DNA of 64,000 nucleotides from JBEBVQ01 sp964527735. GTDB lineage: Bacteria; Bacteroidota; Bacteroidia; Chitinophagales; Chitinophagaceae. Positions 25,344-33,205 of this stretch are shown in pieces; position 1 is the stretch's first letter, and each line of letters opens with the position of its first letter. Where the stretch lies: positions 62,001-126,000 of the forward strand of contig CAZGPG010000004.1 in the NCBI GenBank assembly GCA_964527735.1, written 5' to 3'. Under the pieces are notes generated by a model. That model was not told where the DNA came from. It made no database searches and worked only from the letters and a program-made list of their open reading frames with translations. Position numbers and translations under genes: made by a program.

Positions 25344-25769
25344 ATGTTTACGACATTTCAAAAAAACATAACCGTCATACTCGCAGCCTTCGGCCTGCTC
25401 TTATTTGCTCTTGCCTGTAAAAAGGAAAAAGACCCTCCACTGCCTGTACAGGACGAAGTGACCATTGAGATACATTCGCCCGAAAACAATGCCGTAATAA
25501 ATGCAGGCGAACCGCTGCATATACACGTACTCATAAAAAGTCCGGTAACGCTGCACGGCTACTCCTGGAAACTAACCAATAAGCAGGACGGCAGCTTACT
25601 GGCAGAAGAGGAAGATCATACACACGAAAAAGAACTGACGATCCATGAGCACTGGGACTGGGAAGCGCATATTACCACGGAAACAGCAGCTACACTTGAG
25701 ATCGCAGCGATTGTGGACCATGATGGTAAGACTGCCCGGAAATCTGTTGATATTACATTCATACCGTAA
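25344..25769 (+). CDS. His-rich lipoprotein in the copper-type cluster
   Basis: 141 residues. Lipoprotein signal with lipobox ending at Cys25 (LFALACKKEKD). The mature part is a single Ig-like or cadherin-like beta domain (VTIEIHSPENNAVINAGEPL to TARKSVDITFIP). Its middle carries a dense His/acid cluster, EEEDHTHEKELTIHEHWDWE, a plausible site for Cu(II) or Zn(II). It is 17 bp after the outer-membrane protein and 33 bp before the MbnP gene, so one operon is likely. Probably sits on the periplasmic face of a membrane or at the cell surface. No named family was recognised with confidence. Confidence 0.7.
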   Translation: MFTTFQKNITVILAAFGLLLFALACKKEKDPPLPVQDEVTIEIHSPENNAVINAGEPLHIHVLIKSPVTLHGYSWKLTNKQDGSLLAEEEDHTHEKELTIHEHWDWEAHITTETAATLEIAAIVDHDGKTARKSVDITFIP

Positions 25770-25802
25770 CACTGGTTGTAAACTCATAAAAAAGTAAATA
25801 CA

Positions 25803-26609
25803 ATGAAAAAACAATTGTATCAGGCCGTATGCCTGCTCTTCATGTCAACGATCGTGTTTTCCGCATGTAGAAAAAAGGAAGACCCCAAACCGGATAACAG
25901 CAATCCGCCCACCGTTAACGATCCCGTTGCCGGTTCCGGCAGCATCAGCTTTGAATTTGAAAATACGGTAAACGGCCATACCATCAGCCTGAACAGCAAC
26001 TGGTATCTGAATGACAACGGAGATTCCTTCCAGGTAACCAAATTCAGTTATTATATCAGCAACATAAAACTGCACGATAATAAAGGCGGAACATATGCAG
26101 TGCCCGAAAGCTATCATCTCCTGCAGCAGGAAGACCCCGGATCGCTTCGTTTTACATTAGACAACGTAGCTGCAGGCAACTACACTTCCATCAGTTTCCT
26201 GATCGGGGTAGACAGCATACGGAATGTATCGGGAGCACAAACCGGGGCGCTCGATCCGGTACATGGAATGTTCTGGGACTGGAATACGGGATACATCATG
26301 GCCAAGTTTGAAGCAAACTCCCCGCAGTCGTCACAAAACGGTAAGATCATTTACCATATCGGCGGCTTCTCCGGGGAATTTAATCCAATCAAGCAAGTCG
26401 GCTTGCCTTTGCCCATGGATATCGTTATATCAGATAATACAGGGATCATCTCGATAGAGGCAGACCTGGCAGCATGGTTCCGGGGTACGCACCTGATTGA
26501 TTTCTCTGAATTGTCTACGATCCATATGCCCAATGCCAATTCCAGGAAGGTAGCGGACAATTACGCCGATATGTTTCATGTGCGGGCAGCGACGTATAGT
26601 GTAGAGTAA
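25803..26609 (+). CDS. MbnP-family lipoprotein (copper-associated)
   Basis: 268 residues. Lipobox ends at Cys22 (IVFSACRKKED), then a Pro/Asn-rich linker. From about 47 the sequence fits the MbnP domain: FEFENTVNGHTISL, FQVTKFSYYISNIKL, SYHLLQQEDP, YTSISFLIGVDS, GALDPVHGMFWDWNTGYIMAKFE, KIIYHIGGFSG. In methanotrophs the MbnP partner of a MauG-like di-haem enzyme has a Trp converted to kynurenine and binds copper; Trp158 and Trp160 in the conserved FWDWNTGY stretch are candidates here, but I cannot say which, if any, is modified. The peroxidase gene follows after 16 bp, the usual pairing. Lipidation would hold it in the cell envelope. Confidence 0.85.
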   Translation: MKKQLYQAVCLLFMSTIVFSACRKKEDPKPDNSNPPTVNDPVAGSGSISFEFENTVNGHTISLNSNWYLNDNGDSFQVTKFSYYISNIKLHDNKGGTYAVPESYHLLQQEDPGSLRFTLDNVAAGNYTSISFLIGVDSIRNVSGAQTGALDPVHGMFWDWNTGYIMAKFEANSPQSSQNGKIIYHIGGFSGEFNPIKQVGLPLPMDIVISDNTGIISIEADLAAWFRGTHLIDFSELSTIHMPNANSRKVADNYADMFHVRAATYSVE

Positions 26610-26625
26610 GTAACTTTACGAGGTT

Positions 26626-27675
26626 GTGAAGAAATTGGTAATGCTCTCGTTTTTGTGCTGTATGATATTCTGCCTGCATTGGGCAGGGTGTAAGGTCGAT
26701 CCTTCTTTTGACATCAGTCCCGGCGGGGCTGATGTCTCTTTTTACATCCCGGAAGGATGGCCGGAGCCGGTTTACCGGTTTGAAGACAACCCGCTTACAA
26801 AAGATGGTTTTGAGCTTGGACGGAAATTGTTTTTTGATCCCCGCCTTTCAAGAGATAACTCTGTTTCCTGCGGCACATGCCACCAGCAGTTTGCCGCATT
26901 CGCCAATCTCGACCATCCGCAAAGCCATGGTATCGACGGCAAATTCGGCATCCGGAATGCACAGGGGTTATTCAATCTCAACTGGCATCCCGACATGTTC
27001 TGGGACGGGAGTGTGGATCATATTTTAACGCAGCCGCTGCGCCCCATTACCGATCCGGTAGAAATGGACGAAAAACCGGAAAATATTATTGAAAAACTCA
27101 ACAGCGATGCCGCGTACCGGAATATGTTCAAGCTGGCTTTCGGCAGTGAAACCGCTACGGTAGAAAGCATGTTCAAAGCGCTTGCCCAGTTTATGGGCGC
27201 CATGATCTCCGACAACTCGAAATACGACAAGCATATGCATGGCGAAAACGACGGGGACCTCACTGCAGCGGAAAGTAATGGTCTGAACCTGTTCCGCGCG
27301 CATTGTGCATCCTGCCATAAGGAACCTTTGTTTACCGATTTTTCATTCCGCAATAACGGACTGGCGCCGGACCCTGTGTTTAATGACAAAGGCAGGGCGG
27401 TGGTGACAGGAAAAGATGAAGACAACTACCGGTTTAAAGTACCCTCACTTCGGAATGTAGGCGTTACCCGGCCTTATATGCACGACGGCCGCTTCGAAAC
27501 ACTGGATCAGGTGCTGGAACATTACAACAACGGAATACACAACGCTGCTAACCTCGATCCGTTACTCGCTGACGGCATTTCGTTAACTGAAAATGAAAAG
27601 CAGGACATCATCAGCTTTCTGCATACGCTTACTGATCATACATTCATTAAGGATAACCGGTTTGCAGAACCATAA
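26626..27675 (+). CDS. MbnH/MauG-like di-haem cytochrome c peroxidase
   Basis: 349 residues from a GTG at 26626 (MKKLVMLSFLC); an ATG at codon 6 is the alternative. Lipoprotein-like signal with Cys22 (HWAGCKVD). Two haem c sites: C82-x2-C85-H86 (SCGTCHQQ) and C227-x2-C230-H231 (CASCHKEP). Other family segments are FDPRLSRDNSVSCGTCH, GKFGIRNAQGLFNL, FMGAMISDNSKYDKHM, FKVPSLRNVGVTRPYMHDGRF and a C-terminal EKQDIISFLHTLT. The family reduces H2O2, but members paired with MbnP oxidise a Trp of that partner. Adjacency to MbnP (16 bp) points to this role. It acts in the periplasm, probably lipid-anchored. Confidence 0.9.
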   Translation: MKKLVMLSFLCCMIFCLHWAGCKVDPSFDISPGGADVSFYIPEGWPEPVYRFEDNPLTKDGFELGRKLFFDPRLSRDNSVSCGTCHQQFAAFANLDHPQSHGIDGKFGIRNAQGLFNLNWHPDMFWDGSVDHILTQPLRPITDPVEMDEKPENIIEKLNSDAAYRNMFKLAFGSETATVESMFKALAQFMGAMISDNSKYDKHMHGENDGDLTAAESNGLNLFRAHCASCHKEPLFTDFSFRNNGLAPDPVFNDKGRAVVTGKDEDNYRFKVPSLRNVGVTRPYMHDGRFETLDQVLEHYNNGIHNAANLDPLLADGISLTENEKQDIISFLHTLTDHTFIKDNRFAEP

Positions 27676-27714
27676 CTTCTGCGTACTTTTAATCCCTCAT
27701 CAATGACAGAGACC

Positions 27715-28011
27715 ATGAAGAAGTTTTTCCTGCTTTTACCGATCGCTGCCTGTATGCTGCTCCTGAACATCACCAGCTGTGGCAATTCCACGGGAGAAAA
27801 TCAGGCAGATGCAACACATGAAGCACATGCTCCGCATACGTCCGTTGTGCATCCTGAAGGTACTGACCCTAAAAACATTGACCCCATCTGTGACATGATA
27901 AGGGACGAAACCTGGACGGATTATATGGTATATAATAATGACTCCGTATGGTTTTGCAGTGAATATTGCAAAGATGCCTTTGCCGCAAACCCGGAGAAGT
28001 ACCGTAACTAA
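27715..28011 (+). CDS. YHS-domain lipoprotein
   Basis: 98 residues from the ATG at 27715 (MKKFFLLLPIAACMLLLNITSC); an ATG 12 bp earlier is possible. Lipobox ITSC, then a His-rich linker (THEAHAPHTSVVHPEG), then a YHS domain with its Cys pattern (DPICDM and WFCSEYCKDAFAANPEKY). YHS domains are small treble-clef-like modules found in copper ATPases and metal-binding proteins, so metal binding or sensing is plausible. It lies 39 bp after the di-haem peroxidase as the last gene of the cluster; the next gene has its own promoter. Confidence 0.85.
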   Translation: MKKFFLLLPIAACMLLLNITSCGNSTGENQADATHEAHAPHTSVVHPEGTDPKNIDPICDMIRDETWTDYMVYNNDSVWFCSEYCKDAFAANPEKYRN

Positions 28012-28042
28012 AATTCCGTGCTCATAACTCCCGTTACATTCC

Positions 28043-28050
28043 TATTTTTG
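28043..28050 (+). promoter_or_regulatory. -7 promoter box of lhgO
   Basis: TATTTTTG matches TAnnTTTG, 25 bp before the ATG at 28076, separating lhgO from the copper-type cluster. The -33 element is unclear. Confidence 0.45.
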
Positions 28051-28075
28051 CACGGCTTTCTAAAACCGTTGCAGC

Positions 28076-29296
28076 ATGGATAGTCGTTCGTTTGATGTTA
28101 TTGTGATCGGGAGCGGATGTGTAGGGCTTGCCTCGGCATATAAGATCAACCTGAAATACCCGCATCTTAAAATTGCCGTGCTGGAAAAAGAGTCCAGAGT
28201 GGCGGCACATCAGACGGGGCGCAACTCGGGCGTCATTCATTCGGGTATTTACTACAAGCCCGGCTCATACAAAGCAAAAAACTGTGTGGAAGGCCGGCGT
28301 GAGCTGGTATCCTTTGCCCGTGAATACGGTGTGCAGCACGATGTATGCGGCAAAGTGATCGTGGCCACGCATGAAAACGAACTGGCGCATATGAATAAAG
28401 TCTTCCGCAACGGGCAGGCCAACGGCGTGGAAGATATAGAATTGTTATCTCCGGAGGCCATTAGAGAAATCGAACCTTTTTGCGAAGGCATTGCCGGCAT
28501 ACGTGTAGGCTGCACTGGCATTATCGATTATGCGGGCTTTTGCGAAAAACTGTCAGATATTATTACGCACAAATTTCCGGGCAGCGGTGTTTTCCTGGAT
28601 ACCGAAGTCCTGGATTTTATCCGGCAGGATGGCAATACAACGATTGCTACCAGCCGGGGAAACTTTGAAGCGAAGCATATCGTGGCCTGCGCTGGCCTGC
28701 AGAGCGACCGCATCGCACGAAAGCAGGGTGCGCACGGAGACGCTGCAATCGTTGGCTTCCGCGGCGACTATTACGACCTCACTGAAAAAGGACGCAGCAA
28801 AGTCCGCAACCTGATATACCCCGTTCCCAATCCCCAATTCCCCTTCCTGGGCGTTCATTTTACACGGATGACAAACGGAGAAGTGGAGTGCGGGCCGAAT
28901 GCCGTTTTCGTGTTCAGAAGAGAAGGATATGGAAAGACTGACTTCAGCATACGTGATACGGCAGAAGCGTTGACATTCCGCGGCACCTGGAAATTCTTTG
29001 CCCGGCACTGGCGCTTCGGGCTGGACGAGTATCGCGGTGCATTTTCAAAAGCATATTTCCTCAAACGGTTGCAGAAGCTGATACCTTCGCTGGAGCCGGA
29101 CGATATCATCGCCTCCCGTGCAGGGGTGCGGGCTATGGCGCTTTCTCCGAAGGGCGAAATGATCGACGATTTCAAGATCGAGACAAACGGCAATGCCATT
29201 CATGTGCTGAACGCCCCGTCTCCGGCCGCTACCGCAGCGCTGGCAATAGGTACGGCGGTGCAGGAAATGGCTACGAAGCAGTTTGGATTGAATTAA
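28076..29296 (+). CDS. lhgO: L-2-hydroxyglutarate oxidase
   Basis: 406 residues, the usual length. FAD-dependent oxidoreductase of the DAO family that oxidises L-2-hydroxyglutarate to 2-oxoglutarate, passing electrons to oxygen or the quinone pool, and so removes a toxic side product. Rossmann FAD-binding motif VIVIGSGCVGLASAYKI at 8-24; family-specific stretches QTGRNSGVIHSGIYYKPGS, LISPE-type region ELLSPEAIREIEP, GIIDYAGFCEKL, FRGDYYDLTEKGRSKV, LIYPVPNPQFPFLGVHFT, and the C-terminal NAPSPAATAALAIG. It has its own promoter box and a family E repeat behind it; probably monocistronic. Confidence 0.92.
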   Translation: MDSRSFDVIVIGSGCVGLASAYKINLKYPHLKIAVLEKESRVAAHQTGRNSGVIHSGIYYKPGSYKAKNCVEGRRELVSFAREYGVQHDVCGKVIVATHENELAHMNKVFRNGQANGVEDIELLSPEAIREIEPFCEGIAGIRVGCTGIIDYAGFCEKLSDIITHKFPGSGVFLDTEVLDFIRQDGNTTIATSRGNFEAKHIVACAGLQSDRIARKQGAHGDAAIVGFRGDYYDLTEKGRSKVRNLIYPVPNPQFPFLGVHFTRMTNGEVECGPNAVFVFRREGYGKTDFSIRDTAEALTFRGTWKFFARHWRFGLDEYRGAFSKAYFLKRLQKLIPSLEPDDIIASRAGVRAMALSPKGEMIDDFKIETNGNAIHVLNAPSPAATAALAIGTAVQEMATKQFGLN

Positions 29297-29310
29297 AATC
29301 TATTGACGGG

Positions 29311-29329
29311 CGAATGCAATTCGCCCCTA
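29311..29329. repeat. Family E palindromic repeat (GGGCGAAT type)
   Basis: GGGCGAAT (29311-29318), GCA, ATTCGCCC (29322-29329), followed by CTACA. This palindrome type with a flanking CTACA/TGTAG is a recurrent intergenic element in Bacteroidota and some other phyla. It lies in the 58-bp gap after lhgO. Confidence 0.75.
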
Positions 29330-29354
29330 CATCCCTGATTTTCCGGATATTTGT

Positions 29355-30044
29355 ATGAATATGGAATGTATTATCCTTGCCGGCGGACTGGGTACCCGGC
29401 TCCGTGGCGTAATCGGCGACCAGCCGAAATGTATGGCGCCCGTTCAGGGAAAACCTTTCCTGGAACATATGTTCGGATATCTGGAAGCGGAAGGCTGCAC
29501 GCGGCTCATTCTGTCCCTGGGTCACCGCCATGAAACGATTACAGACTGGCTAAAAACGCAAAACCGCCCCTTCGAAATTACATATGTTATTGAAGAGGAA
29601 CCGCTGGGTACGGGCGGGGGAATACGCCTCGCATTACAGCAATCCACAGCGCTCAATGTTATTGTGCTCAATGGCGATACAATGTTCCGTATTTCCCTTT
29701 CCGGTTTGCTCGATCATCATAACCGACACGAAGCCGAAACCACACTGGCGCTCAAAACCATGTATCAATTTGAGCGTTATGGTGTAGTGCACTTCAATGA
29801 ACAATATACGATCACTGATTTTGAAGAAAAAAAATATTACGAGACGGGGCTGATCAATGGCGGTATCTACTGCATCAACCGCATGAAATTCCTTGCCCGT
29901 GCATTTCCAGACAAATTTTCATTCGAGAAAGATTATCTCGAACGATATGTTGACGACGGTCTGTTTTCCGGTTATGTCAATGACGCTTATTTTATTGACA
30001 TCGGTATCCCGGAAGATTATGAACGAGCGCAGACAACCCTGTAG
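29355..30044 (+). CDS. Sugar-phosphate nucleotidyltransferase (HddC-like)
   Basis: 229 residues; the ATG at 29361 is an equally possible start. N-terminal nucleotide-binding signature LAGGLGTRLRGVIGDQPKCMAPV with the G-G-x-G-T-R loop, then GHRHETI, EPLGTGGGIRLA, VLNGDTMF, GLINGGIYCINR, and the C-terminal IDIGIPEDYERAQ. Length and motifs best fit D-glycero-alpha-D-manno-heptose 1-phosphate guanylyltransferase, which makes GDP-heptose for S-layer or lipopolysaccharide glycans, though other sugar 1-phosphate substrates are possible. The last codon and the TAG stop lie inside a 68-bp palindrome, which therefore ends the protein. No other heptose genes are adjacent. Confidence 0.8.
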   Translation: MNMECIILAGGLGTRLRGVIGDQPKCMAPVQGKPFLEHMFGYLEAEGCTRLILSLGHRHETITDWLKTQNRPFEITYVIEEEPLGTGGGIRLALQQSTALNVIVLNGDTMFRISLSGLLDHHNRHEAETTLALKTMYQFERYGVVHFNEQYTITDFEEKKYYETGLINGGIYCINRMKFLARAFPDKFSFEKDYLERYVDDGLFSGYVNDAYFIDIGIPEDYERAQTTL

Positions 30045-30104
30045 AGACATTACCCTGTAGAGACGTAGCATGCTACGTCTCTACAGGGTAATGTCTCTAC
30101 AGGG
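30037..30104. repeat. Perfect 68-bp palindrome (family D, TAGAGAC type)
   Basis: Every base of 30037-30070 pairs with 30071-30104. Each half carries two copies of CCCTGTAGAGAC, and the centre is GTAGCATGCTAC. The stop codon TAG of the nucleotidyltransferase gene (30042-30044) is in its left arm. As RNA it forms a 34-bp hairpin and could terminate transcription or protect the 3' end. It belongs to the same family as the elements at 30916 and 30968. Confidence 0.95.
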
Positions 30105-30207
30105 AATATTTTACCACAAATGGCATACATTATGCCGGAATGGCATTATATTTATTGCGGATTGAAATTTGTCTTAGAAAAATTGCACTTCATCAAAAAT
30201 ACAATTT

Positions 30208-30909
30208 ATGAATCCGAACGAATTTAAAAAATATGCTGTCAAACACCACGGCATCAGCAGCCTGACGCTCCATAATTATAGTTCGTCTTTCAAGCAACCG
30301 ACAGGGCTTACCCCGTACATTATAGAAGAGCGTCCACTGAATGTGGCGCAAATGGACGTGTTTTCCCGGTTGATGATGGACCGTATCATCTTCCTGGGTG
30401 AGCCGATCAATGATCAGGTAGCCAATATCGTTACAGCGCAACTGCTCTTCCTCGAAAGCACCGACCGTAACCGGGATGTGCAGATGTACATTAATAGTCC
30501 CGGCGGCAGCGTGTATTCCGGTTTAGGCATTTATGATACGATGCAGATCATCAATCCGGAAGTCTCCACCATATGCACCGGCATCGCCGCATCTATGGCC
30601 GCCGTGCTGATGTGCGCCGGCACTAAAGGAAAACGTACTGCGCTGAAGCACAGCCGCGTCATGATCCACCAGCCGCTGGGCGGAGCTGAAGGACAGGCCA
30701 GCGATATCGAGATCACGGCACGCGAGATCCTGAAGCTGAAGAAGGAACTGTACGAGATCATCGCCAATCACTCCGGTCAAAAACTCTCTAAAGTGGAAAA
30801 AGACAGCGACCGTGATTACTGGATGACTGCCGCCGAAGCAAAAGATTACGGCATGGTGGACGAAGTGCTGGAACGTAACCCGCGCAAGGATCCGGAAAAT
30901 CAGAAATAA
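30208..30909 (+). CDS. clpP: ATP-dependent Clp protease proteolytic subunit
   Basis: 233 residues. Serine peptidase that forms the double-heptamer barrel of ClpXP/ClpAP and degrades unfolded or tagged proteins in the cytoplasm. Catalytic Ser129 (TGIAASMAAVL), His154 (RVMIHQPLGGAEGQ) and the Asp in DSDRDYWM are present, with the oxyanion segment NSPGGSVYSG. The N-terminus is about 35 residues longer than in enterobacterial ClpP; the family has a propeptide that is cleaved off, and the longer N-terminus is common in Bacteroidota. No clpX gene follows: it is closed by a terminator made of a family D palindrome. Confidence 0.96.
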   Translation: MNPNEFKKYAVKHHGISSLTLHNYSSSFKQPTGLTPYIIEERPLNVAQMDVFSRLMMDRIIFLGEPINDQVANIVTAQLLFLESTDRNRDVQMYINSPGGSVYSGLGIYDTMQIINPEVSTICTGIAASMAAVLMCAGTKGKRTALKHSRVMIHQPLGGAEGQASDIEITAREILKLKKELYEIIANHSGQKLSKVEKDSDRDYWMTAAEAKDYGMVDEVLERNPRKDPENQK

Positions 30910-30915
30910 TTACGT

Positions 30916-30944
30916 AGAGACGCGATTAATCGCGTCTCTTTTTT
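30916..30944 (+). terminator. clpP terminator formed by a family D palindrome
   Basis: A perfect 24-bp palindrome at 30916-30939 (core GAGACGCGAT/ATCGCGTCTC) followed by a run of six T (30939-30944), 6 bp after the clpP stop codon. It has the full form of a Rho-independent terminator and the sequence of a mobile-type intergenic palindrome. Confidence 0.85.
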
Positions 30945-30967
30945 AAATATCACATTTCGTGTCGTGG

Positions 30968-30990
30968 GAGACGCGATCAATCGTGTCTCT
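30968..30990. repeat. Family D palindromic repeat at the comF stop codon
   Basis: GAGACGCGATC / AATCGTGTCTCT, an imperfect copy of the element at 30916 (two positions altered, still paired by G-U in RNA). The comF stop codon TAG (30989-30991, minus strand) is read from its TAGAGAC end. Confidence 0.8.
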
Positions 30991-31678
30991 ATAGCGCCAA
31001 TCCGATCGTGGCCAGACTGACCTGTACGTCTTCCTGCTGCAAGACCGCCAGGGCGCATGCCTCCAGTGTGGCGCCGGTGGTGAGTACATCATCCAGCAGC
31101 AAAACATGTTTTCCCCGCAAGGCAGGGCGAGCCGTGAATGCATCACTCATGTTATCTGCACGTTCTTCGCGTGTTTTCAATGTCTGACTTTCCGTTTGCT
31201 TTATACGAAGCAGCATTTTTTCGGTATAGGGTATCTGCAGTACACTATGCATACCTTCGGCGATCAACATACTTTGATTGTAGCCACGTGCTGCCTCTTT
31301 CTTTTTATGCAGCGGAACCGGGAGGATCAGATCAATGGTATGTATCCATTCGGTTTGTTTCAATACCCGGGCAAATTGCCTACCCAGAAAAACACCGGTA
31401 TCTTTTTTACCACGGTACTTCAGCCCGTGCAACAAGTGTTGCATTAGTCCCTGACCAGTGAAATAAGTAAATGAGGTCGCAAAACGAAACGGGAAACGCC
31501 CGGCAAAACGCATCGCTGCTTCGTTGTCCGGCTGATCATAAGAGCCGGTACAAGGTAATTTTTCCAGGCAGTGCAGGCAGAGCACCTGCTCGGTTCTGAT
31601 CAGCGGCATCCGGCACCCTTCGCAGATGCGGGGAAAGAAAATATGCGACAGCCCATATCCTGCCCGGCGTAACCACAT
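30989..31678 (-). CDS. comF: ComF-family phosphoribosyltransferase-like protein
   Basis: 229 residues. N-terminal zinc-finger-like cysteines C19-x2-C22 and C34-x2-C37, then a type I phosphoribosyltransferase fold with DLILPVPLHKKKEAARGYNQS and the PRPP-binding loop VLLLDDVLTTGATL. In naturally competent bacteria ComF helps bring single-stranded DNA into the cytoplasm; elsewhere its role is unclear. It lies 34 bp after radA on the same strand, so the pair form an operon with a shared DNA-processing theme. The stop codon is provided by a family D palindrome. Confidence 0.88.
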   Translation of the reverse strand: MWLRRAGYGLSHIFFPRICEGCRMPLIRTEQVLCLHCLEKLPCTGSYDQPDNEAAMRFAGRFPFRFATSFTYFTGQGLMQHLLHGLKYRGKKDTGVFLGRQFARVLKQTEWIHTIDLILPVPLHKKKEAARGYNQSMLIAEGMHSVLQIPYTEKMLLRIKQTESQTLKTREERADNMSDAFTARPALRGKHVLLLDDVLTTGATLEACALAVLQQEDVQVSLATIGLAL

Positions 31679-31712
31679 GACAATGCAAATATTTACAGAT
31701 CATGAAGTTACG

Positions 31713-33083
31713 TTAAAAAAACATCCGGTACACGTCTTCCACCTTATTAGCGGACTTTATCGTAAGATTGCCGGCGCTGACCTGCAGCCCTTTCGTATTG
31801 GCCTTCGGTATCACGATCATATCCATGCCCAGCTTATCTGCTTCGGCAATACGTTGATCTACCCGGTTGACAGCACGTATTTCGCCGGACAAGCCAACTT
31901 CCCCGACAAGGCATATATTGGATGGCAGCGCCTTATCTTCATAAGACGACAACAAAGCGCATACAACGGCAAGCTCAATAGAGGGATCTTCGATCTTTAA
32001 TCCGCCTGCTATATTGACAAATACATCTTTTGCACCGAAGTGAAAGCCGCCTCGTTTTTCAAGTACAGCCAGCAAGAGTTGTAACCGCCGGAGGTCAAGT
32101 CCGCTAACGGTGCGCTGCGGCGTACCATAGACTGCCTGGGTAACGAGCGCCTGCACTTCTATCATCATCGGACGCAGGCCTTCTATCGTGGCGGCGATAG
32201 CGATACCACTGAGCGGCTCATCATGCTGGGAAAGCAATATCTCGGAAGGATTGCTCACAGGGCGCATGCCCTGCGTTACCATTTCATAAATTCCCAGTTC
32301 GGACGTAGAGCCAAATCGGTTTTTCAGTGTACGGAGGATGCGGTAGGCATAATGGCGGTCGCCCTCAAACTGTAAAACCGTATCTACCATATGTTCCAGC
32401 ACCTTAGGCCCTGCAATGGAACCATCTTTGGTAATATGGCCGATGATACAGACAGGAATATTGGTTGATTTGGCAAACCGCTGAAGCTCGGCAGCACATT
32501 CCCGTACCTGCGATACACTTCCTGCAGCCGACTCTACATAGGGCGACTCAAGCGTCTGGATCGAATCAATGATCAGGAGTTGCGGGCGTATTTTTTTCAC
32601 CTCCTGGAAGATGGTAGCAGTGTCGGTTGCCGTCAGCAGGAAAAGCCCGTCGTTACTGCCGCCGATACGTTCTGCCCGGAGCTTTATCTGTTGTGCGCTT
32701 TCCTCCCCCGATACGTACAGGGTTGTACCCTGCTGCCATTGGAGGGCACATTGAAGAAATAATGTGGACTTCCCGATACCCGGCTCACCGGCAATTAATA
32801 TTACAGACCCCGGCACAATACCGCCACCAAGCGCCCGGTTTAATTCAGGATCCGGTAATGATATCCGCATCTCCTCACCGGCGACAATTTCCGCTATACG
32901 GTGTGCTTTTCTTTTTTCTTTCGTGTCGTCTTCCCAGATATGCGCTGCCTTGTGTTTGTCTTCTTTCTGTATCACTTCTTCTACCAGCGAGCTCCATGCC
33001 TGGCAGGAAGGACATTTACCCATCCACTTGGCACTTTCATACCCGCATTGCTGACAGAAATATGCGCTTTTTGTTTTGGCCAT
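31713..33083 (-). CDS. radA: DNA repair protein RadA
   Basis: 456 residues, the standard length. RecA-like ATPase and helicase that extends heteroduplex during recombination and transformation. N-terminal zinc finger C10-x2-C13 and C24-x2-C27, Walker A GEPGIGKST at 99-107, RadA-specific KNRFG motif (LRTLKNRFGSTSELGIYEM), and a C-terminal Lon-protease-like domain (PSIELAVVCALLSSYE, GEVGLSGEIRAV) that keeps the fold but not a protease dyad. It is the first gene of a two-gene unit with comF. A minus-strand terminator 55 bp upstream (33138-33173) insulates it from folE. Confidence 0.96.
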   Translation of the reverse strand: MAKTKSAYFCQQCGYESAKWMGKCPSCQAWSSLVEEVIQKEDKHKAAHIWEDDTKEKRKAHRIAEIVAGEEMRISLPDPELNRALGGGIVPGSVILIAGEPGIGKSTLFLQCALQWQQGTTLYVSGEESAQQIKLRAERIGGSNDGLFLLTATDTATIFQEVKKIRPQLLIIDSIQTLESPYVESAAGSVSQVRECAAELQRFAKSTNIPVCIIGHITKDGSIAGPKVLEHMVDTVLQFEGDRHYAYRILRTLKNRFGSTSELGIYEMVTQGMRPVSNPSEILLSQHDEPLSGIAIAATIEGLRPMMIEVQALVTQAVYGTPQRTVSGLDLRRLQLLLAVLEKRGGFHFGAKDVFVNIAGGLKIEDPSIELAVVCALLSSYEDKALPSNICLVGEVGLSGEIRAVNRVDQRIAEADKLGMDMIVIPKANTKGLQVSAGNLTIKSANKVEDVYRMFF

Positions 33084-33137
33084 CGGGTAAAATTAGGAAA
33101 CCGTTGTGCATAATCGCTGCTATTCAACACAGGGAGC

Positions 33138-33173
33138 AAAAAAAAGCCATTCTGATAGAAATCAGAACGGCTT
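33138..33173 (-). terminator. Minus-strand Rho-independent terminator
   Basis: Arms 33144-33156 and 33161-33173 (core TCTGAT/ATCAGA) with a 4-nt loop. Read on the minus strand, the one non-complementary pair becomes a G-U wobble and the stem is followed by eight T (33138-33145). Read on the plus strand, the same pair is an A-C mismatch and there is no T run, so the direction is clear. It lies 300 bp downstream of folE and just before radA. Confidence 0.85.
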
Positions 33174-33200
33174 ACTTACTAACCCATTAAATTCACAACT
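33146..33200 (-). ncRNA. Candidate short RNA ending at the terminator
   Basis: A -7 box on the minus strand at 33206-33213 would start a transcript near 33200 that ends in the terminator at 33138-33173, giving about 60 nt with no reading frame of note. This is a promoter-plus-terminator inference only. The hairpin could instead simply end folE read-through after a 300-nt 3' region. I do not recognise a known RNA family. Confidence 0.35.
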
Positions 33201-33205
33201 TGGTA

